A model generated the notes under the pieces. The model saw only the letters and a program-made list of their open reading frames with translations, did not search any database and was not told the origin of the DNA. DNA of 64,000 nt from Rosa chinensis (lineage: Eukaryota; Streptophyta; Magnoliopsida; Rosales; Rosaceae), in the NCBI RefSeq assembly GCF_002994745.2, contig NC_037093.1:9660400-9724399 (forward strand). The letters are read 5' to 3'. Both the position numbers and the translations under genes were made by a program. This document shows, in pieces, positions 1 through 11,461 of the stretch (position 1 is its first letter; each line of letters starts with the position of its first letter).

Positions 1-500
1 AGATTTGGTTTTGGACTTTTCGAGTTATTCATGTGAAAAGGCAAATCTTAATTGTGAATCAGATTGGGATTAACTTTTGGCCAGAATGTCCGTTTGAAAC
101 GCATGATCCTTTCTAGAATGGGAACGACGAGATCATCAAGACTCACTTTAGTGAGCCCTAACAGATTTAGGCTAAAATATATCGTCTTAATTATCCGATT
201 TGGGATTTAATATTTTTAGGCTAGTTTTTAGGATTCTTTTTATTTTAGGTTCTTAGTTTCCTTTTAAATTTGGATTCTTTAGGATTTCTTGTTAGATTAT
301 GATTTTAGGTTTTGGATGCCTATATAAGCACCATCATGCTTCGTATTAGAATTAGTTTATCATATCAAAATTTAATAAAAATGAGAGTTTTTTCTCAAAT
401 TCTCTAGTGGACTCTAGATTTATCTTTTTAGGGTTTATTGCTTGTAAACCTAAGTTACTTCCAACTGCGTCAGGTTTGTAATTAGATCCTAAAAGTTGAA
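1..500 (+). repeat. possible LTR-like remnant
   Basis: No gene is visible. At about 320-480 a TATATAAGC box is followed by a T-rich, CT-rich leader and by text resembling the R/U5 part of a plant LTR. No matching second LTR, primer-binding site or gag/pol text is seen nearby, so this is only a weak reading; ordinary intergenic DNA is the alternative. Confidence 0.25.
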
Positions 501-859
501 TGTGATATCTAGTTGTGCAAGAAATATGTAACTATGGAACTAGGAAATTACATATTTAGTGATATATTTATTTGATAACTAGGATTTAGGAGTCACTAAC
601 TAGTTTGGTCATCAAAGTAAATCGCATATGACATTACAAACTATTTTATACATGGTCTAAGTATAAAAATCTTTTGTTTCAAGTCGTGATATTAAAATCT
701 AAACAAATACTAAAAAATCAATCGACTAGAATCAATAAGAGTCCATATGGAATTTAAACAATCCGTGGACAGTATATAGCAAGGGGGACTAAAGCAAAAC
801 CTTGCCAAGAGAACATGACTAGGGAGTGTACAAATGAAAATATAATATAATTAGATGTA

Positions 860-1230
860 CATAGAAAACTGTGATAGAAATAAAAGTATAATGATAGAAA
901 ACTGTACGAATAAGATCTTTACCATATGGCCTAACAATGAAATCAGGTACAACATCCCACCAATGATTACCTTCATAAGAAGCACCATATCAGGCAAGGC
1001 CATCAGCCACTGCATCTCTTTCTCTATAGATGTGAGATACTTTAAGATTTAACTGACAAACAAGATGTAAGCAATTCAACCAAGAGATATTAAGTTGCCA
1101 AGGGACCAAAGAGGGGCGATGAACAAAATGCACCACCTCGAATCAATCTTATGCGAAATATGAGTCCAATGATGCACCAATGCAACATTGATAGCCTCAA
1201 TAATTGCAAGAATGTATGGAAAATCAAACA
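860..1230 (-). mobile_element. LINE remnant, RNase H-like (RVT_3) domain
   Basis: Read on the minus strand, about 1045 down to 880 gives VSHIYRERDAVADGLA, then a stop, then YGASYEGNHWWDVVPDF in the same frame. This is the typical C-terminal RNase H text of plant L1-type non-LTR elements (the HIYREGN.VADGLA motif). Further upstream on the minus strand (about 1230-1100) the open text contains IEAINVALVHHW, fitting the earlier part of the same domain. It is an isolated, stop-interrupted fragment with no reverse transcriptase beside it. Confidence 0.7.
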
Positions 1231-1900
1231 TAATATTTTAAAATCTGAATTGAATACACCCCCCTAAGTTGATTGTTGTAATAGACAACTTTATCCGTCA
1301 GTTATAACGTCCACATAGTTGTGTGTATCAGTTATTAAGGACTTCTAAGCAACCTGGTTCTAATGTGTTAACTACATTGTGATGCTACTAGGCTTGAAAC
1401 TTGAGAGATTTCCGGTCATCAATATTAAGTGCAAGTGATTTCTTGATTTTCCTGCAACAAGCTTTCATAGATTGCTTTAACAGCAAAATAACACCTAGTA
1501 TAGTAAATTTTGGGTGTGTTGTTTCATGCACCCATTTTCTACACACACACACACACATCTAATAGTTGAAGACAATTTCTTTGGCGTTGTAGTCAATTCC
1601 TTTGGTCTTGTAGACTTATAATATATTAAGTTGTGGGAGTTTACCTGCCATAAAGATCCAAAAGCTTCCTGATTCCTTAGGTTTGTGCGAACTGTGAAAG
1701 TCGGAAGCAGTCTATTACCATCATCATCATGAGTGGTTTGGACCTATAATAAAAGTAGATGGATTTTTCTAACGCTTATATGAAATGAATGACTTGTAAT
1801 TTTTTGGTTTTGGTTCGACAAGACGCTTGGGGCATTGATTTTCAGTGGAATTTCAATTAATCAATCTATTAAGAGCCACCAAACGTTCAAATTCATTTAT
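1231..1900. other. intergenic, no gene seen
   Basis: AT-rich DNA with a short (CA)n run near 1541-1556. I see no coding region, RNA gene or clear repeat. Confidence 0.5.
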
Positions 1901-2482
1901 TGAGTTTTGTTTCAAAAATGATGGGGCATATATGTTCATGTGTCAATGCTTCTATACACCGATAGTGTAAGTGACATAATAGTTATTAGGTGATGATCTC
2001 AATTCTTGATATTTGTAGTCAATTTTTTTTAATAACAAAAAAGTACACTTGATGTTATCTAACTGTCAATTCTTGTTGGTCCAAGTGCATATTGATGCTC
2101 TAAATCCTTTACCCATGAATATTCATGTTGAGTCACACTTTTCAATTTTCTACATTGTTAACCAAGTAATAATTGAAAAGGTATATTCGCGGGAAAAAGA
2201 TACACTTGTGTTGTGTGCATTGAGAATTGCATGTAGAGTTTATTTTGCTATTTCATTTTGGCAATCGCCTTAGAGTCTTGAGTTTAAGTCTTCATTAACA
2301 CATCATTTCGACAAAACTAAACTGATTTCTTTTAGGTACTCAATCTTAATCAAACAAATGAGCAAACACAATCTGCTGAATATTAACCATTCATTTATAT
2401 TAGTTGTGTTGTAAGAAAATATTCATGTTCAATCATTGAGTTTTGTTCCTAATACAATGGGGCATTTATTCATGTTGACTAA

Positions 2483-3301
2483 GAGCAAGTGCACCCGTAG
2501 TCAAGAAAAGGCAAAGTCGAGAAGTCAAGAATTCGACCAGTCAAGTTACTATTCACTGCCACTGGACATAGGTTTGCATCCGTTTTTTTCCTTGCCAGGT
2601 CAATACTGTTCACTTTTCACTGTTGGAATTCACTGTTCATTATTTAATTTTTTAACTTTTCATTTAAAACCCAGCAGCTCCTCCAGTACAGCGACACCTG
2701 CAACACCAACCTCCATTCCAACCTCTCCCTCCAGACGCTGCCATCTATCCCCTCCCTTCAGAAGCTCATCTTCCAACTCGACGCCCCAAACCTCTCCGTC
2801 TCTCACCTCTGCTTCATCTCCCAACAGTCGGTGCCATAAACTTCCAGACCTTGAAGATTTGGCGGGACTCCAACCTCCGCTGCGTAGAGTCCGTCAAGGC
2901 GCACGAGGACGCCGTGAGTGCGGTGGCGGTGGCGAAGGATGGGACCGTCTACACCGGGTCGGCGAACCGTCGAAGCCGGGTGTGGGGGAGACCGCAAGAC
3001 GAGAAGCGCCACGTGTTGGTGGCGACGCTGGAGAAGCACAAGTCGGCGGTCATCCTTCGCGTCTCTCTCTGGCCGTAGTGGCTGACGTCAGCCATGTGGG
3101 GAGCTCGGGCCGTGCTGGCAGCAAACTTGACTGGCTAGGAAAATAGTCATGCACTTGACTATTTTCTTGGCTGTAGTCAAGAAGGGGTGGGTTTTGCCCG
3201 GCCAAGCTTTCACCGGTGGAAGTTGTTTTTTCTCCATGCCCGGTCACCACATCATCATTCCCTCACTTTGCCCGGGCAAAGTCATACCGGTGGACTTGCT
3301 C
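2483..3301 (+). mobile_element. PIF/Harbinger-like non-autonomous element carrying a WD40 gene fragment
   Basis: The ends are inverted: GAGCAAGTGCACC at the left, and the right end reads GAGCAAGTCCACCGG on the opposite strand. Each end is flanked by TAA (2480-2482 and 3302-3304), the 3-bp target duplication typical of PIF/Harbinger elements. The element is 819 bp. Its GC-rich core differs from the AT-rich flanks and encodes part of a WD40 protein, so the element appears to have picked up a host gene fragment. No transposase is present. Confidence 0.75.
2680..3078 (+). pseudogene. JINGUBANG-like WD40 repeat protein fragment
   Basis: The frame from 2851 reads MKIWRDSNLRCVESVKAHED, then DGTVYTGSANRRSRVWG and KRHVLVATLEKHKSAV. 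These are two successive WD40 blades of the plant JINGUBANG/WD40 family (kIWR...CLES..AHdDAi.AVa, DG.vYTGSaDrrirVW). Upstream, about 2690-2830, another frame gives text like LHSNLSLQTLPSIPSLQKL from the N-terminal part of the same family, so the middle of the gene is missing. The fragment lies inside the inverted-repeat element at 2483-3301. It has no proper start, lacks most blades and ends in unrelated sequence, so it is not a working gene. Confidence 0.7.
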
Positions 3302-4114
3302 TAATAGCTTTCAATTTTGTATATGTTTAATCAAGTAAAGAATTGAATGGCTATTGAGAAAATGTACAAGTTTCTTAGAAACCATTTTGCATTTGCATTT
3401 TGACAATTTGACTCATTAAAGTACTTAACTTGAATCAAACAAATAAACACACACAATCTATTGAGTTTGAATATTTCATTATCATCAATGTGCTTCACGG
3501 TATTAGCACCTGAATAATCTCGGTTTGACGACAACATTGATGAATTCCGATAACATTGACCGATCTCTACAATCACACCGAGTCGGCAACTAAGATTACA
3601 CAATCTCATCACATAAACCAAAAACCAAAAATTTGATGAGAACATAGCACCGCATAGGGACCCCAAACCCTTTGTCATGGTCTAAAGAAAAACGTTATTC
3701 TATACGAGATGGCTATACGTTACGCAGCAAGAATGAAGCTCCATTTCCATTGAGAACAACAGAGATGACGTATTGAGAGTCAAGTTACTGGGGTTAGCAA
3801 CATAGCCTTGGACGACGAAACCACGGTTTTCTCGGGCCAGGTGGGGTTTGACCAAAAGTCGCCGAGAACCCCCAAAAACCTTAGAGCATTGAAATCCCAT
3901 CTCTACCCCCCTCTGCCACCGTCACACTCACTTCGCTCTTCTCTCACACATATACCCAGAAATTCAGAAGCAAAAAAACAGAGCCAGCCAGACTTGTTTC
4001 TCTTCTCTCTTATCAACACCAACAAAGAAGCTTCCGTCGTTTTCTCCCAGAACCCTTCTCCTTTCATTTTCGCTTCGCTCTTCTTTCCGGGTGGTCCTTC
4101 TTTCTCTTCCCTTA

Positions 4115-5614
4115 ATGGCTGGAAAGGAGGGTTTTGAGGTGGACCAGCTTGGGGTCATAGAAGGAACGAGCTTCTCTCAGCTGCTCTACGAAGTCGAACA
4201 TGATGTGGTGGGTCTTTGTGTAGATGATCATCAATCCCAAATCTTCAACTACAACACCAACAGCTGCTCCTCGCTTTATTCGGCCACCGACCTTAAAACC
4301 CCCAAAATGCTCTGTTTCGGGGACTTTCAGAACAAGGACAGGGACAACCACCACCTCGGGGAAATTGGGTTTCCGGAGATTTCGATTTCCCGGCCGCCGG
4401 CTCAGAAATCAGGGCTCACATGCAGCGATTCCTCCTCTGTTTCTTCCACCAGCACCAAAGCGGCCACTTCTTCCTCCAACTCTAATAGTAATGTAAGTGT
4501 TGCAAATTCGCAATTGATTGATTTTGTAATCATTTTTTTTTGAAAAGGGTTTGATTTTGTAATCATTATGTGGTGTTTGTTTTGGTTATGATTTTGGGTT
4601 TGTCAGCAGAAGAAGCGAAACGGGGTGGCGCAAGAACAACAAGTTCAATGTGCAAGCACCACAACTCAGGCCGGTCAGAGAAGCTCTAAGAAGCCGAAAA
4701 CGGACAAGCCCGCTGCCGGAAAGGTTTGAAATTTAGACCGGAATTTCTTACCTTCTATCTGTTTTTATTGTGTAATTTCATCTGTGATTAATAACTAGGG
4801 TTTTTTTTTTTTTACAGAGGAGAGAGAAGCTGGGAGAAAGAATCTCAGCACTGCAGCAACTCGTTTCACCCTTTGGAAAGGTACAATCTTTCTCATAAAA
4901 ACTAATTTATTTCATTTCTTGAAACCTACCCAATTTCAACACTATATCAAAGTTGGACAATTTCATTAGACTAGATTAATGGGGTTTCTTTGAACCGTGC
5001 AGACAGACACAGCCTCAGTGCTTCATGAAGCGATGGGATACATCAGGTTCCTGCACGACCAGGTTCAGGTTCTGTGTTCGCCATACCTGAAACGCTTGCC
5101 TTCATTACCTGTAAGTATTACTGGAACAAGAACAACCCACCAAAACAAACCCAGCCAAAATCCAACGCACCTTTCTCTGTCAGATTAATTTTGTTTCGAC
5201 CTCCTTCCTCCCTCTCATTGATAATTTTTGTTGCGACCTGACCTGACCTTACTCCACGTCACCGTCATGACGCTCCATTGGACTCAGTCTCCGTACGGGT
5301 CCCACACTGACGTGACCGCACTTAAGTCTCTCGTCCTTAGTCAACAGTCCCAGTCAAATTATGGCTTATATTTTTCACCCTTTTTTTTTAACCGCGGTTA
5401 ATTATAGGCAATGTGATTTCAGGAGGGAGGAGGAGATGGGGCGGAGAAGAAGGACGAAGAAGCGAGGAGTAATGACCTGAGAAGCCGGGGGCTGTGTTTG
5501 GTGCCGATGGAGAACACCGCACATTTGGCGAACAACAACGGTGCCGATTTCTGGTCACCGGTTACAATGGCGAGCAACAGTAACAACAAAGTGTCATCGT
5601 CGACCGGATATTGA
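4115..5614 (+). CDS. atypical bHLH transcription factor (bHLH113/bHLH110-like)
   Basis: Five exons: 4115-4492, 4607-4723, 4818-4880, 5003-5110 and 5423-5614, all joined in phase 0, giving about 285 aa. The start is the ATG of [12 protein letters not shown]; upstream text has no better ATG. The first 165 residues are Ser/Asn-rich with KKPKTDK just before the bHLH. The core, about residues 165-220, is [20 protein letters not shown], then [20 protein letters not shown] and VQVLCSPYL. This is the conserved helix-loop-helix of a plant subfamily whose basic region lacks the usual His-Glu-Arg E-box contacts, so E-box binding may be weak or different. The C-terminus has [20 protein letters not shown] and ADFWSP, which are also family signatures. 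It probably acts in the nucleus as a dimer. The exact orthologue is not certain. Confidence 0.88.
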
Positions 5615-6884
5615 TGAAGGACTAGTGAAGGTGCTTTTGTCAGTTTTGTGTACATGGCCAAACCTAGAAGAAGACCTAGTGCCGGCTCGTTTTGGGAACC
5701 TACAACAATGACATGACAACGTAATTTTTGGGGTAAAAGGTGAAAAGGGTGAAAAGAAAATACAGGGGAAGGGGAAAAAGTTGGTAGTAGTAGTAGTAGT
5801 GGTCTCTTTAGCCTAGTAGGCGTGTGAAAATGGTTTTTGTAATTTTGCTTTTAATGTAATGAATTGGAAAGGGTACTGGGAAAGGAATGCTTGTGTGTTT
5901 TGGGGAAGGAGTGCGTGTGGGTTTTTGGCCAAGGTTGCCTTGGCATGGCTTACACATGTAAATTTCCTAGGGCTAACCAATTACCAATGTATTCTTGTGC
6001 ATTTCTTGGTTTTGGGCATTGGGGTTTCGGAGTAATAATTACAAGTTAATACTAGAAATTGCAAATCATTAAGTGGTTTTTTTTTTTTTTTTTTTTTTTT
6101 GTGTAAAAAGAAAAATAACAATTGCATTAGAAACTAGAAAGTTCCTAAATCATTATTCCCTGGCTTCCTATGAGTGCAAGGCAGGACCTATAATCGAACG
6201 CCAATTCTTAAGTTTGGAAATTATTCTATGTACGGTGTAAATGACCAAACATTTATAAGATGATTTTAACCCTTGATATTTATAATTAATATTTTTATTA
6301 ATAACTTAAGAGTGTATTTAATATAATCTAACAATTCATTTATGTCGGTATAAGTGCACGTTGCTGCACTGAATTCTCCCCCTTCTTAAGTTAGAAAAAA
6401 ATCATTAAATTTTGAAACCTCATTCGTTTTAGATGTATAAAAATAAATTTTTGCTATTCATTTTGTTAATAAGCACTAGAAATTGTCTACACACTCGCGC
6501 GTGTAAGATGGTGAAGTATGTGTGAGTGGATAGTTTAAGGCAATTCTTTTTAAAGGAGTGAAATTTACACTCACTATTTTACAATTCACACTCCATATTT
6601 TTTTTAGTATATTAAATTCTCTTTTTGTAGAAAAATTTGGAAGTGCGAATTTCATTCTAAAAGCAAAAAAATGAGTATGGATTTCAAATTTGAGAGTGTG
6701 AATTTCATTCTCTTTCTTTTGATTAATTTTTTGTTTTATTTTGACATTTTGATGTTTTGGCCAATTAATAATTATTAATTAGATAAGATAATTGTAATTG
6801 CAGTTAGCTGTTGGTTTCCCATGTTCAATGATTTTTTTTTAAATTTCACTATCCCTTTTTGAAATATTTTATTTCACTATCTTT
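5615..6884. other. bHLH 3' UTR, then intergenic DNA
   Basis: The first 250 bases are probably bHLH 3' UTR, with a (TAG)n run near 5783-5800. A poly-T run of about 26 lies at 6079-6104. Text near 6260-6400 resembles the dispersed repeat at 1990-2110. No gene is seen. Confidence 0.5.
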
Positions 6885-7082
6885 GGTGTACTCAGCAATG
6901 TTCACCCAATTAGTAATTGACCAAGAAAATAATGCTCAACCACCATTGAATATAAATTCAATGATGGAGTGAATTATTATTAAGTTGAGTTGTTTTCTTT
7001 TCCACATTTGAATTTATATTTAAGGGTGATTTTTCTTGGTCAGTTGCTGACCTGTTGAACACCATTGTTGATGTACTAACCT
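6885..7082. repeat. possible short MITE
   Basis: The two ends are imperfect inverted repeats. The left end starts GGTGTACTCAGCAATG and continues into TTGACCAAGAAAAT; the right end read on the minus strand has GTACATCAACAATGG and CTGACCAAGAAAAATC. Together they span about 198 bp. I could not fix a target duplication. Confidence 0.4.
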
Positions 7083-8270
7083 AAGCTCTTTTTCCTTATC
7101 GAAAAAAAACCTCTTTTTTTTTTTTTTTTTTTTTGAAAATGCACTAATCTAACCTTAGTATATTAGATAAATCATTTTAGAGTTTAATTTGAGCAAAGGG
7201 CAAATTAGATAAATCATTTTTAGAGTTTAATTTTTTTCTTTTCTTATTTTTCTGCTTCTCTTGTAATTTGACTATCCCTTTGGCTATATTCTCCCTATAT
7301 ATTTTATGAGTATGAAAGTTTATTAATATTTCAGGGTTATTTTGGTATAATTTTTCAGTTTTGACTAACAAAGCTTCTTCTTTTAATATTAGTGTGTGTG
7401 TGTGTGTGTATATATATCATATTTATTAATTAATTAAGCCAATTCTCTACCAGAATGGTTAAATTTTTGAAGTACCTGTAATACCCACGGTTTATTCAAG
7501 CTCCATAAATCTATAAATACTGTGCGAAGGATATGATGGTAATCTTAACAATAAAATAAAGGGAAGAGGATTCTGCTGCGGCAGAGATGAGAAGGAAAAA
7601 AAAAATTCCCAACAATTCTGCCGCAAAAGAGAGGGGGGACAAATACAAGTCAAATAAAAATTTGCGTCTCTTTTGTAACGACTCAAATTTATAACTTTTT
7701 CGCACATTAGAGTTCTTTGAAGCTCCAATAATACAGTTGGACGCCCCCATCGCCGAAGTCGTACGACAAAGTTCAACTGTAAAACAAAGTGTGATACATG
7801 ATTCTCGCCATATTTGTCTCATTTAACCATATTGTCCACATTAAGCCTCCAAACAATTTGTCATCTCTTTTTTCATACTTCCCACAAGATTTCGGTCTTG
7901 TGTCAGAATATTGTGTGCTAGGATCTTCTTGAGAATTCATCCAAGAGTATGAACTCATTATAAAATCCAAAGGTTCATACAAACCTCAAAAATATTTTTA
8001 AACAGAAAAGAACAATAAACCACACCTCCCAATCCGTTGGTTATCACTCTTCTTCTTTACCAAACTTCTTGGGTCTTGCCTCATCATGTTTGTTTTGAGT
8101 TTTTGGATTTGTATAGAAAGTGCGGGAGTCTTAAATATGAAGAGGGGGACTGGAGACATGCCTCATCAATTTTTAGAGTGCCCATAACACTAACCAACAA
8201 CCCAGTATGGATTTTATACATTTGAAGTTGAGTCACAATTGGCATATACATTTAGGCACTAAAATTATGA
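7083..8270. other. intergenic, no gene seen
   Basis: AT-rich DNA with a poly-T run near 7113-7132 and a (GT)n run near 7394-7409. The open frames on the minus strand around 7490-7980 overlap each other and match no family I recognise. Confidence 0.45.
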
Positions 8271-8279
8271 ACTTAACTT

Positions 8280-9388
8280 GTCTTTGATCCTTCATCGACC
8301 CAATTTGTTATTGAAACATGGCTGGTACAAGAAGAGTGCGAGCCATGTCAGCAATAGGACGATGTTTGCATGTAGCAAGACAATTCTATTAAGGAGTGTG
8401 AGGACAAGAAAATCGATGGTGAATCTCAAAAGGTAAGCACCCAATGGGAAAGACTGATTATCGTGTTCCTTGCCGTCATCACTTTGAAACTGTTCAGGAT
8501 AGCAGAAAATTCTGTTTTGATATAAGAAAGAAAGTTTTTGAGATGCTCAAGAAATAAAGAGGGAACAGAAGTTACTTTGTAAAGACCATGTCTACAAGAA
8601 CCTTGGAAAGGAAGAGAATCATTTGATTTATCAAATGTGTAAAACTTTCGAGAATCAAATATACATAAAACATTGTCATCTTGACAGAGTTGAGCAATAA
8701 ATTTCAAATTTTAAGCGTTGAGGGAATTATCATAGACATTGTACAACACCGATATAAGATCGAGTTAGAGCCAAGCAAAAGTGATATGCATGCATGATAC
8801 TTTAAACCTGGAAAGATTGCTCTGTGCTATGCAGCTATGAAGCAGTGGGGAATCAACTGTGCTACTCTAAGGGAATAAGAAAAGCGGTACGTGGCGCTGT
8901 TTGGGCTAGCTGTAGCGGCGTGAGTGGAAAGCAGTGATAATACGACAGCTGCAAAAATTTTGCAGCAACTAATTGATTATGGAGAGAGCAAATAGTCGCA
9001 GCATCGAGAAGAAGCGTTGTTGGTCAGGTAGTGATATTTTTGTGAGATGAGATCGAGGGATTGGGGCAGTTGTGTGGCTGAGCAGTACGTGAGCTCAAGT
9101 TCTTCGAGAAACGGTGGTTTAAAGAAGGGAGGAGATGATGAAAATCCAAGAGACTGAGAAGGATCTATGCTTTCATACCATGAAAAATTAAGTTGGTTAA
9201 CTTCCGTTGAAAACTTTTGAATTTATATAATATGCTAACTGCTCATATCCTGAGTCTAATAAAAAGTAATTGCGGCAGTTACAACAGGGAATTACAATCT
9301 GAAGATTGTGCTATCAACATAATCAGGACAAAGAATGAATGTAGACATGTTACATGAATCCTAGCTAGTTGTAATTGTACGAGTTACA
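8280..9388 (-). mobile_element. degenerate Copia retrotransposon, 5' part
   Basis: On the minus strand a 208-bp LTR candidate occupies 9388-9181 (begins TGTAACTCG, ends TTTTTCA). It is directly followed by TGGTATGAAAGCATAG (9180-9165), a decayed primer-binding site of the tRNA-Met type. Around 8707-8500 the minus strand encodes IAQLCQDDNVLCIFDSRKFY and PFQGSCRHGLYKV, the GAG-pre-integrase text of Copia polyproteins. Around 8420-8290 are HHRFSCPHTP, a stop, and IADMARTLL, from the integrase core. Most of gag, the reverse transcriptase and the second LTR are missing. Confidence 0.75.
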
Positions 9389-9409
9389 AAGACGGAGAAG
9401 AGTACCAGT

Positions 9410-10700
9410 TAGTGTCTTTTTGGGTGCCAATTCCGTCTCTCTCTCTTCCTCCCACTTTTCCTCTCACTCCTCCCTCCGAAGATTTTTTTCTTTCCCGATT
9501 TTGGCAAGTACATCTTCTTTTGATTTATTGTCCTAAATTAGCAACTTAATTTCAAATCTGTAGGCTTTTAGGCTAAATTCTATATGAAATTAATTAATTT
9601 TTCTAGTTTAAAGTTACTTTGAGAACAATTGTGAACCTAGGAGAGCGCCGCTGCTGCTCTTAGCCATCGTTTGTGTCAGAGAGCGACGGTGACGGTCAAC
9701 TCCTCATCGTCGAGTCTAGCAGAGGCGTGACCTATCGTAGTCGAGCGCGGTTCTAAGGTGAGGCCGGAGATTTGCGGTTTGTTTTTGCGGATTGGAGCCG
9801 GATTTGTAGCAGAGTTGGCCGGGTTGCAGCGGTGGTTGAACTAGGTGCGAATCTGTAGCGGCGGAGGTCGAAGTTTGGTTGCAGAGGAGGTCGCTGCTGT
9901 TGCGGAGATAATTGGTTTTGAGATCGGAGTTCCTGATCGGTAGCTCGTTTGTTGGCCGATTGGGTTTTCGGTTTCTTTCTTCCCAGTTCCGGCGCCGGGG
10001 AGGCTTTTGCATATTTGTGTAGGTTGTTGAGAGAAGTGGCGCTAATGTTGCGTTGGTGGGGCCGCCTGCCGGAAAACATGGCGGCGGCGATGATGACTGA
10101 CAGAGGCAGATTCACGTCTCCTGTTGTGTTGTCTTTGGTACACTTGGGCCTGGGCCTGGGACTAGGTTTGGATTTGGTCTCAGGTTATGGGCTAGTTGGG
10201 TTTGTCAAGAGGTCTGCCCTTTTTATAGGGCAGGAGCCTATAGTTGTTTGATAAGTTGATCCTAGTTACTATTGTCTATGCTGGTAGAGATACCTCTATG
10301 AGTCTTGTAGAAGTACTTAGTTTTTAGCGTACCACAATTGCGTGCCTGGTGTGTGAGACTAGGTAGAATAGATTGCCTGCAAGGCGAGGTGTTTGTATGT
10401 GGCATAGACTACTCAGAGCATCATTGTTTTATTGGAGTAGTCATTGTACTATTTCTTAATCTATGAACGGAGCATACTATTGGTATGTGTCAATTTGATC
10501 AAAAATAAATAAATTGTGAACCTAGTTTTATTTTTCAAATTTTTATTCGACTTCAAAGTTTCTACTTTTCTTAATTTGGAATTCGGTTTGCTTTGTTTTA
10601 TTTGTTGTGAATTGAGAGGGTAGAGAAGAACCGGAAACTTCACAATCAGTTTGACACTAAAACTTCAAGTTTTCTGAATTCTAAGAAGTTTGAATGATAC
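9410..10700 (+). pseudogene. partial REV1 duplicate (exons 1-2), broken by an insertion
   Basis: The segment at about 9412-9625 matches the end of REV1 exon 1 and the start of its intron 1 in order: GCCAATTC with a CT-rich run, then GATTTTGGCAAG for GATTTCGGCAGG, then TACATCTTC with TTTGATTT. The segment at about 10526-10690 matches the end of intron 1 and exon 2: GGTAGAGAAGAACCGGAAAC for GGTAGAGAAGAACAGGAAAC, followed by AATCAGTTTGA. The exon 1 donor has changed from GGCAGGTAC to GGCAAGTAC, and the exon 2 part soon loses its frame. A LINE-like insertion splits the copy. It is a dead fragment about 2 kb upstream of the real gene. Confidence 0.75.
9641..10511 (+). mobile_element. LINE-like (non-LTR) insertion with 14-bp target duplication
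   Basis: AATTGTGAACCTAG occurs immediately before (9627-9640) and immediately after (10512-10525) this 871-bp segment. Duplications of 10-16 bp and an A-rich 3' end (CAAAAATAAATA) are hallmarks of target-primed reverse transcription. The first 600 bases are GC-rich, unlike the neighbours. The segment shows no reverse transcriptase, so it is either an internally deleted or a non-autonomous element, or a retroposed transcript. The open frames in it (about 9750-10250, both strands) have no recognisable domain. Confidence 0.7.
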
Positions 10701-11455
10701 GTGAGTTTTAAAAACAAAAACAAAAAAAACAAAAAATACAAAAATTAAAAGAAATTTTTGCACATGGAGATTAGGCAAAAGTGGCTCATTATTATTTTTT
10801 TTCTTTTTAAATATTGTGATCACTAAATTCTGTATCCTCAGTTGATTCCATGGGAACGAAATCCACAAATCATGCTACACTAACCAATTACATATCATAC
10901 CTATTTCAAATTTATCTGCATATATAACATTATATAAAAAAGAACCAGATTGGTATGTACCGTATTTGTGAGAAATGAGATAACACTCCTACATGAAAGA
11001 CAGATCCTACCACAAGATTAGAGGATCTATCTAGTCTCTTCCCAAAACCCCCCATTTCAATAATGAAAAACAAATAAATGAGAAATTAAGTGATTATTAA
11101 TTGTAGCAACGAGTCCTACGATGAACTTTCTTATTGGCCCTTGTCAACCTCGAAATTAGTTTTGTCTCTTATTGTACCAATTGTTATGTTTTCATTCTAT
11201 AAGTTTTGTGTGCTTAGTTGGACAATAATAACATGATAGATATCTTAAAACAGAAACGCATGATATTGAATAAATAATAACTTCGTGAACTTCTGATTAG
11301 CTTTTAACTCAGATCAAACCTTGAATCATGCAACAGAAATCTAGTCACAATACTTCATCAGAAGAAAGAAAATAAAAAATTCCTACCAAAAAAAAAAAAA
11401 CCGACCCGGATCCGACCGTTAAAAACCCGACGAGTCGGTGAAATCTGGGCGCACG
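10701..11455. other. REV1 upstream region
   Basis: AT-rich intergenic DNA leading to the REV1 promoter. I see no gene in it. Confidence 0.5.
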
Positions 11456-11461
11456 TATAAA
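11456..11461 (+). promoter_or_regulatory. REV1 TATA box
   Basis: TATAAA lies 98 bases upstream of the REV1 ATG, in a locally GC-richer stretch (about 11400-11470) just before the CT-rich 5' UTR. Confidence 0.5.

Larger units (their letters stand above)
1900..3475. repeat. two diverged direct repeats, second one interrupted
   Basis: The stretch from about 1890 to 2400 and the stretch from about 2435 to 3475 share a series of similar phrases in the same order: attgagttttgtt, atggggca, ttcaattttctacat or ttcaattttgtatat, and a tail containing aatcaaacaaat followed by acacaatct. The second copy is split by the element at 2483-3301. Similar text also occurs near 6260-6400, so this looks like a dispersed repeat family of unknown type. 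Confidence 0.45.

Noticed and set aside
2436..3146. 236-codon open frame around the WD40 fragment
   Set aside because: The frame runs across the transposon border and is not the frame that encodes WD40 text; it is open because of GC-rich sequence.
9716..10251. Long open frames on both strands at 9.7-10.25 kb
   Set aside because: They overlap on opposite strands inside a GC-rich LINE-like insert and show no domain or splice pattern.
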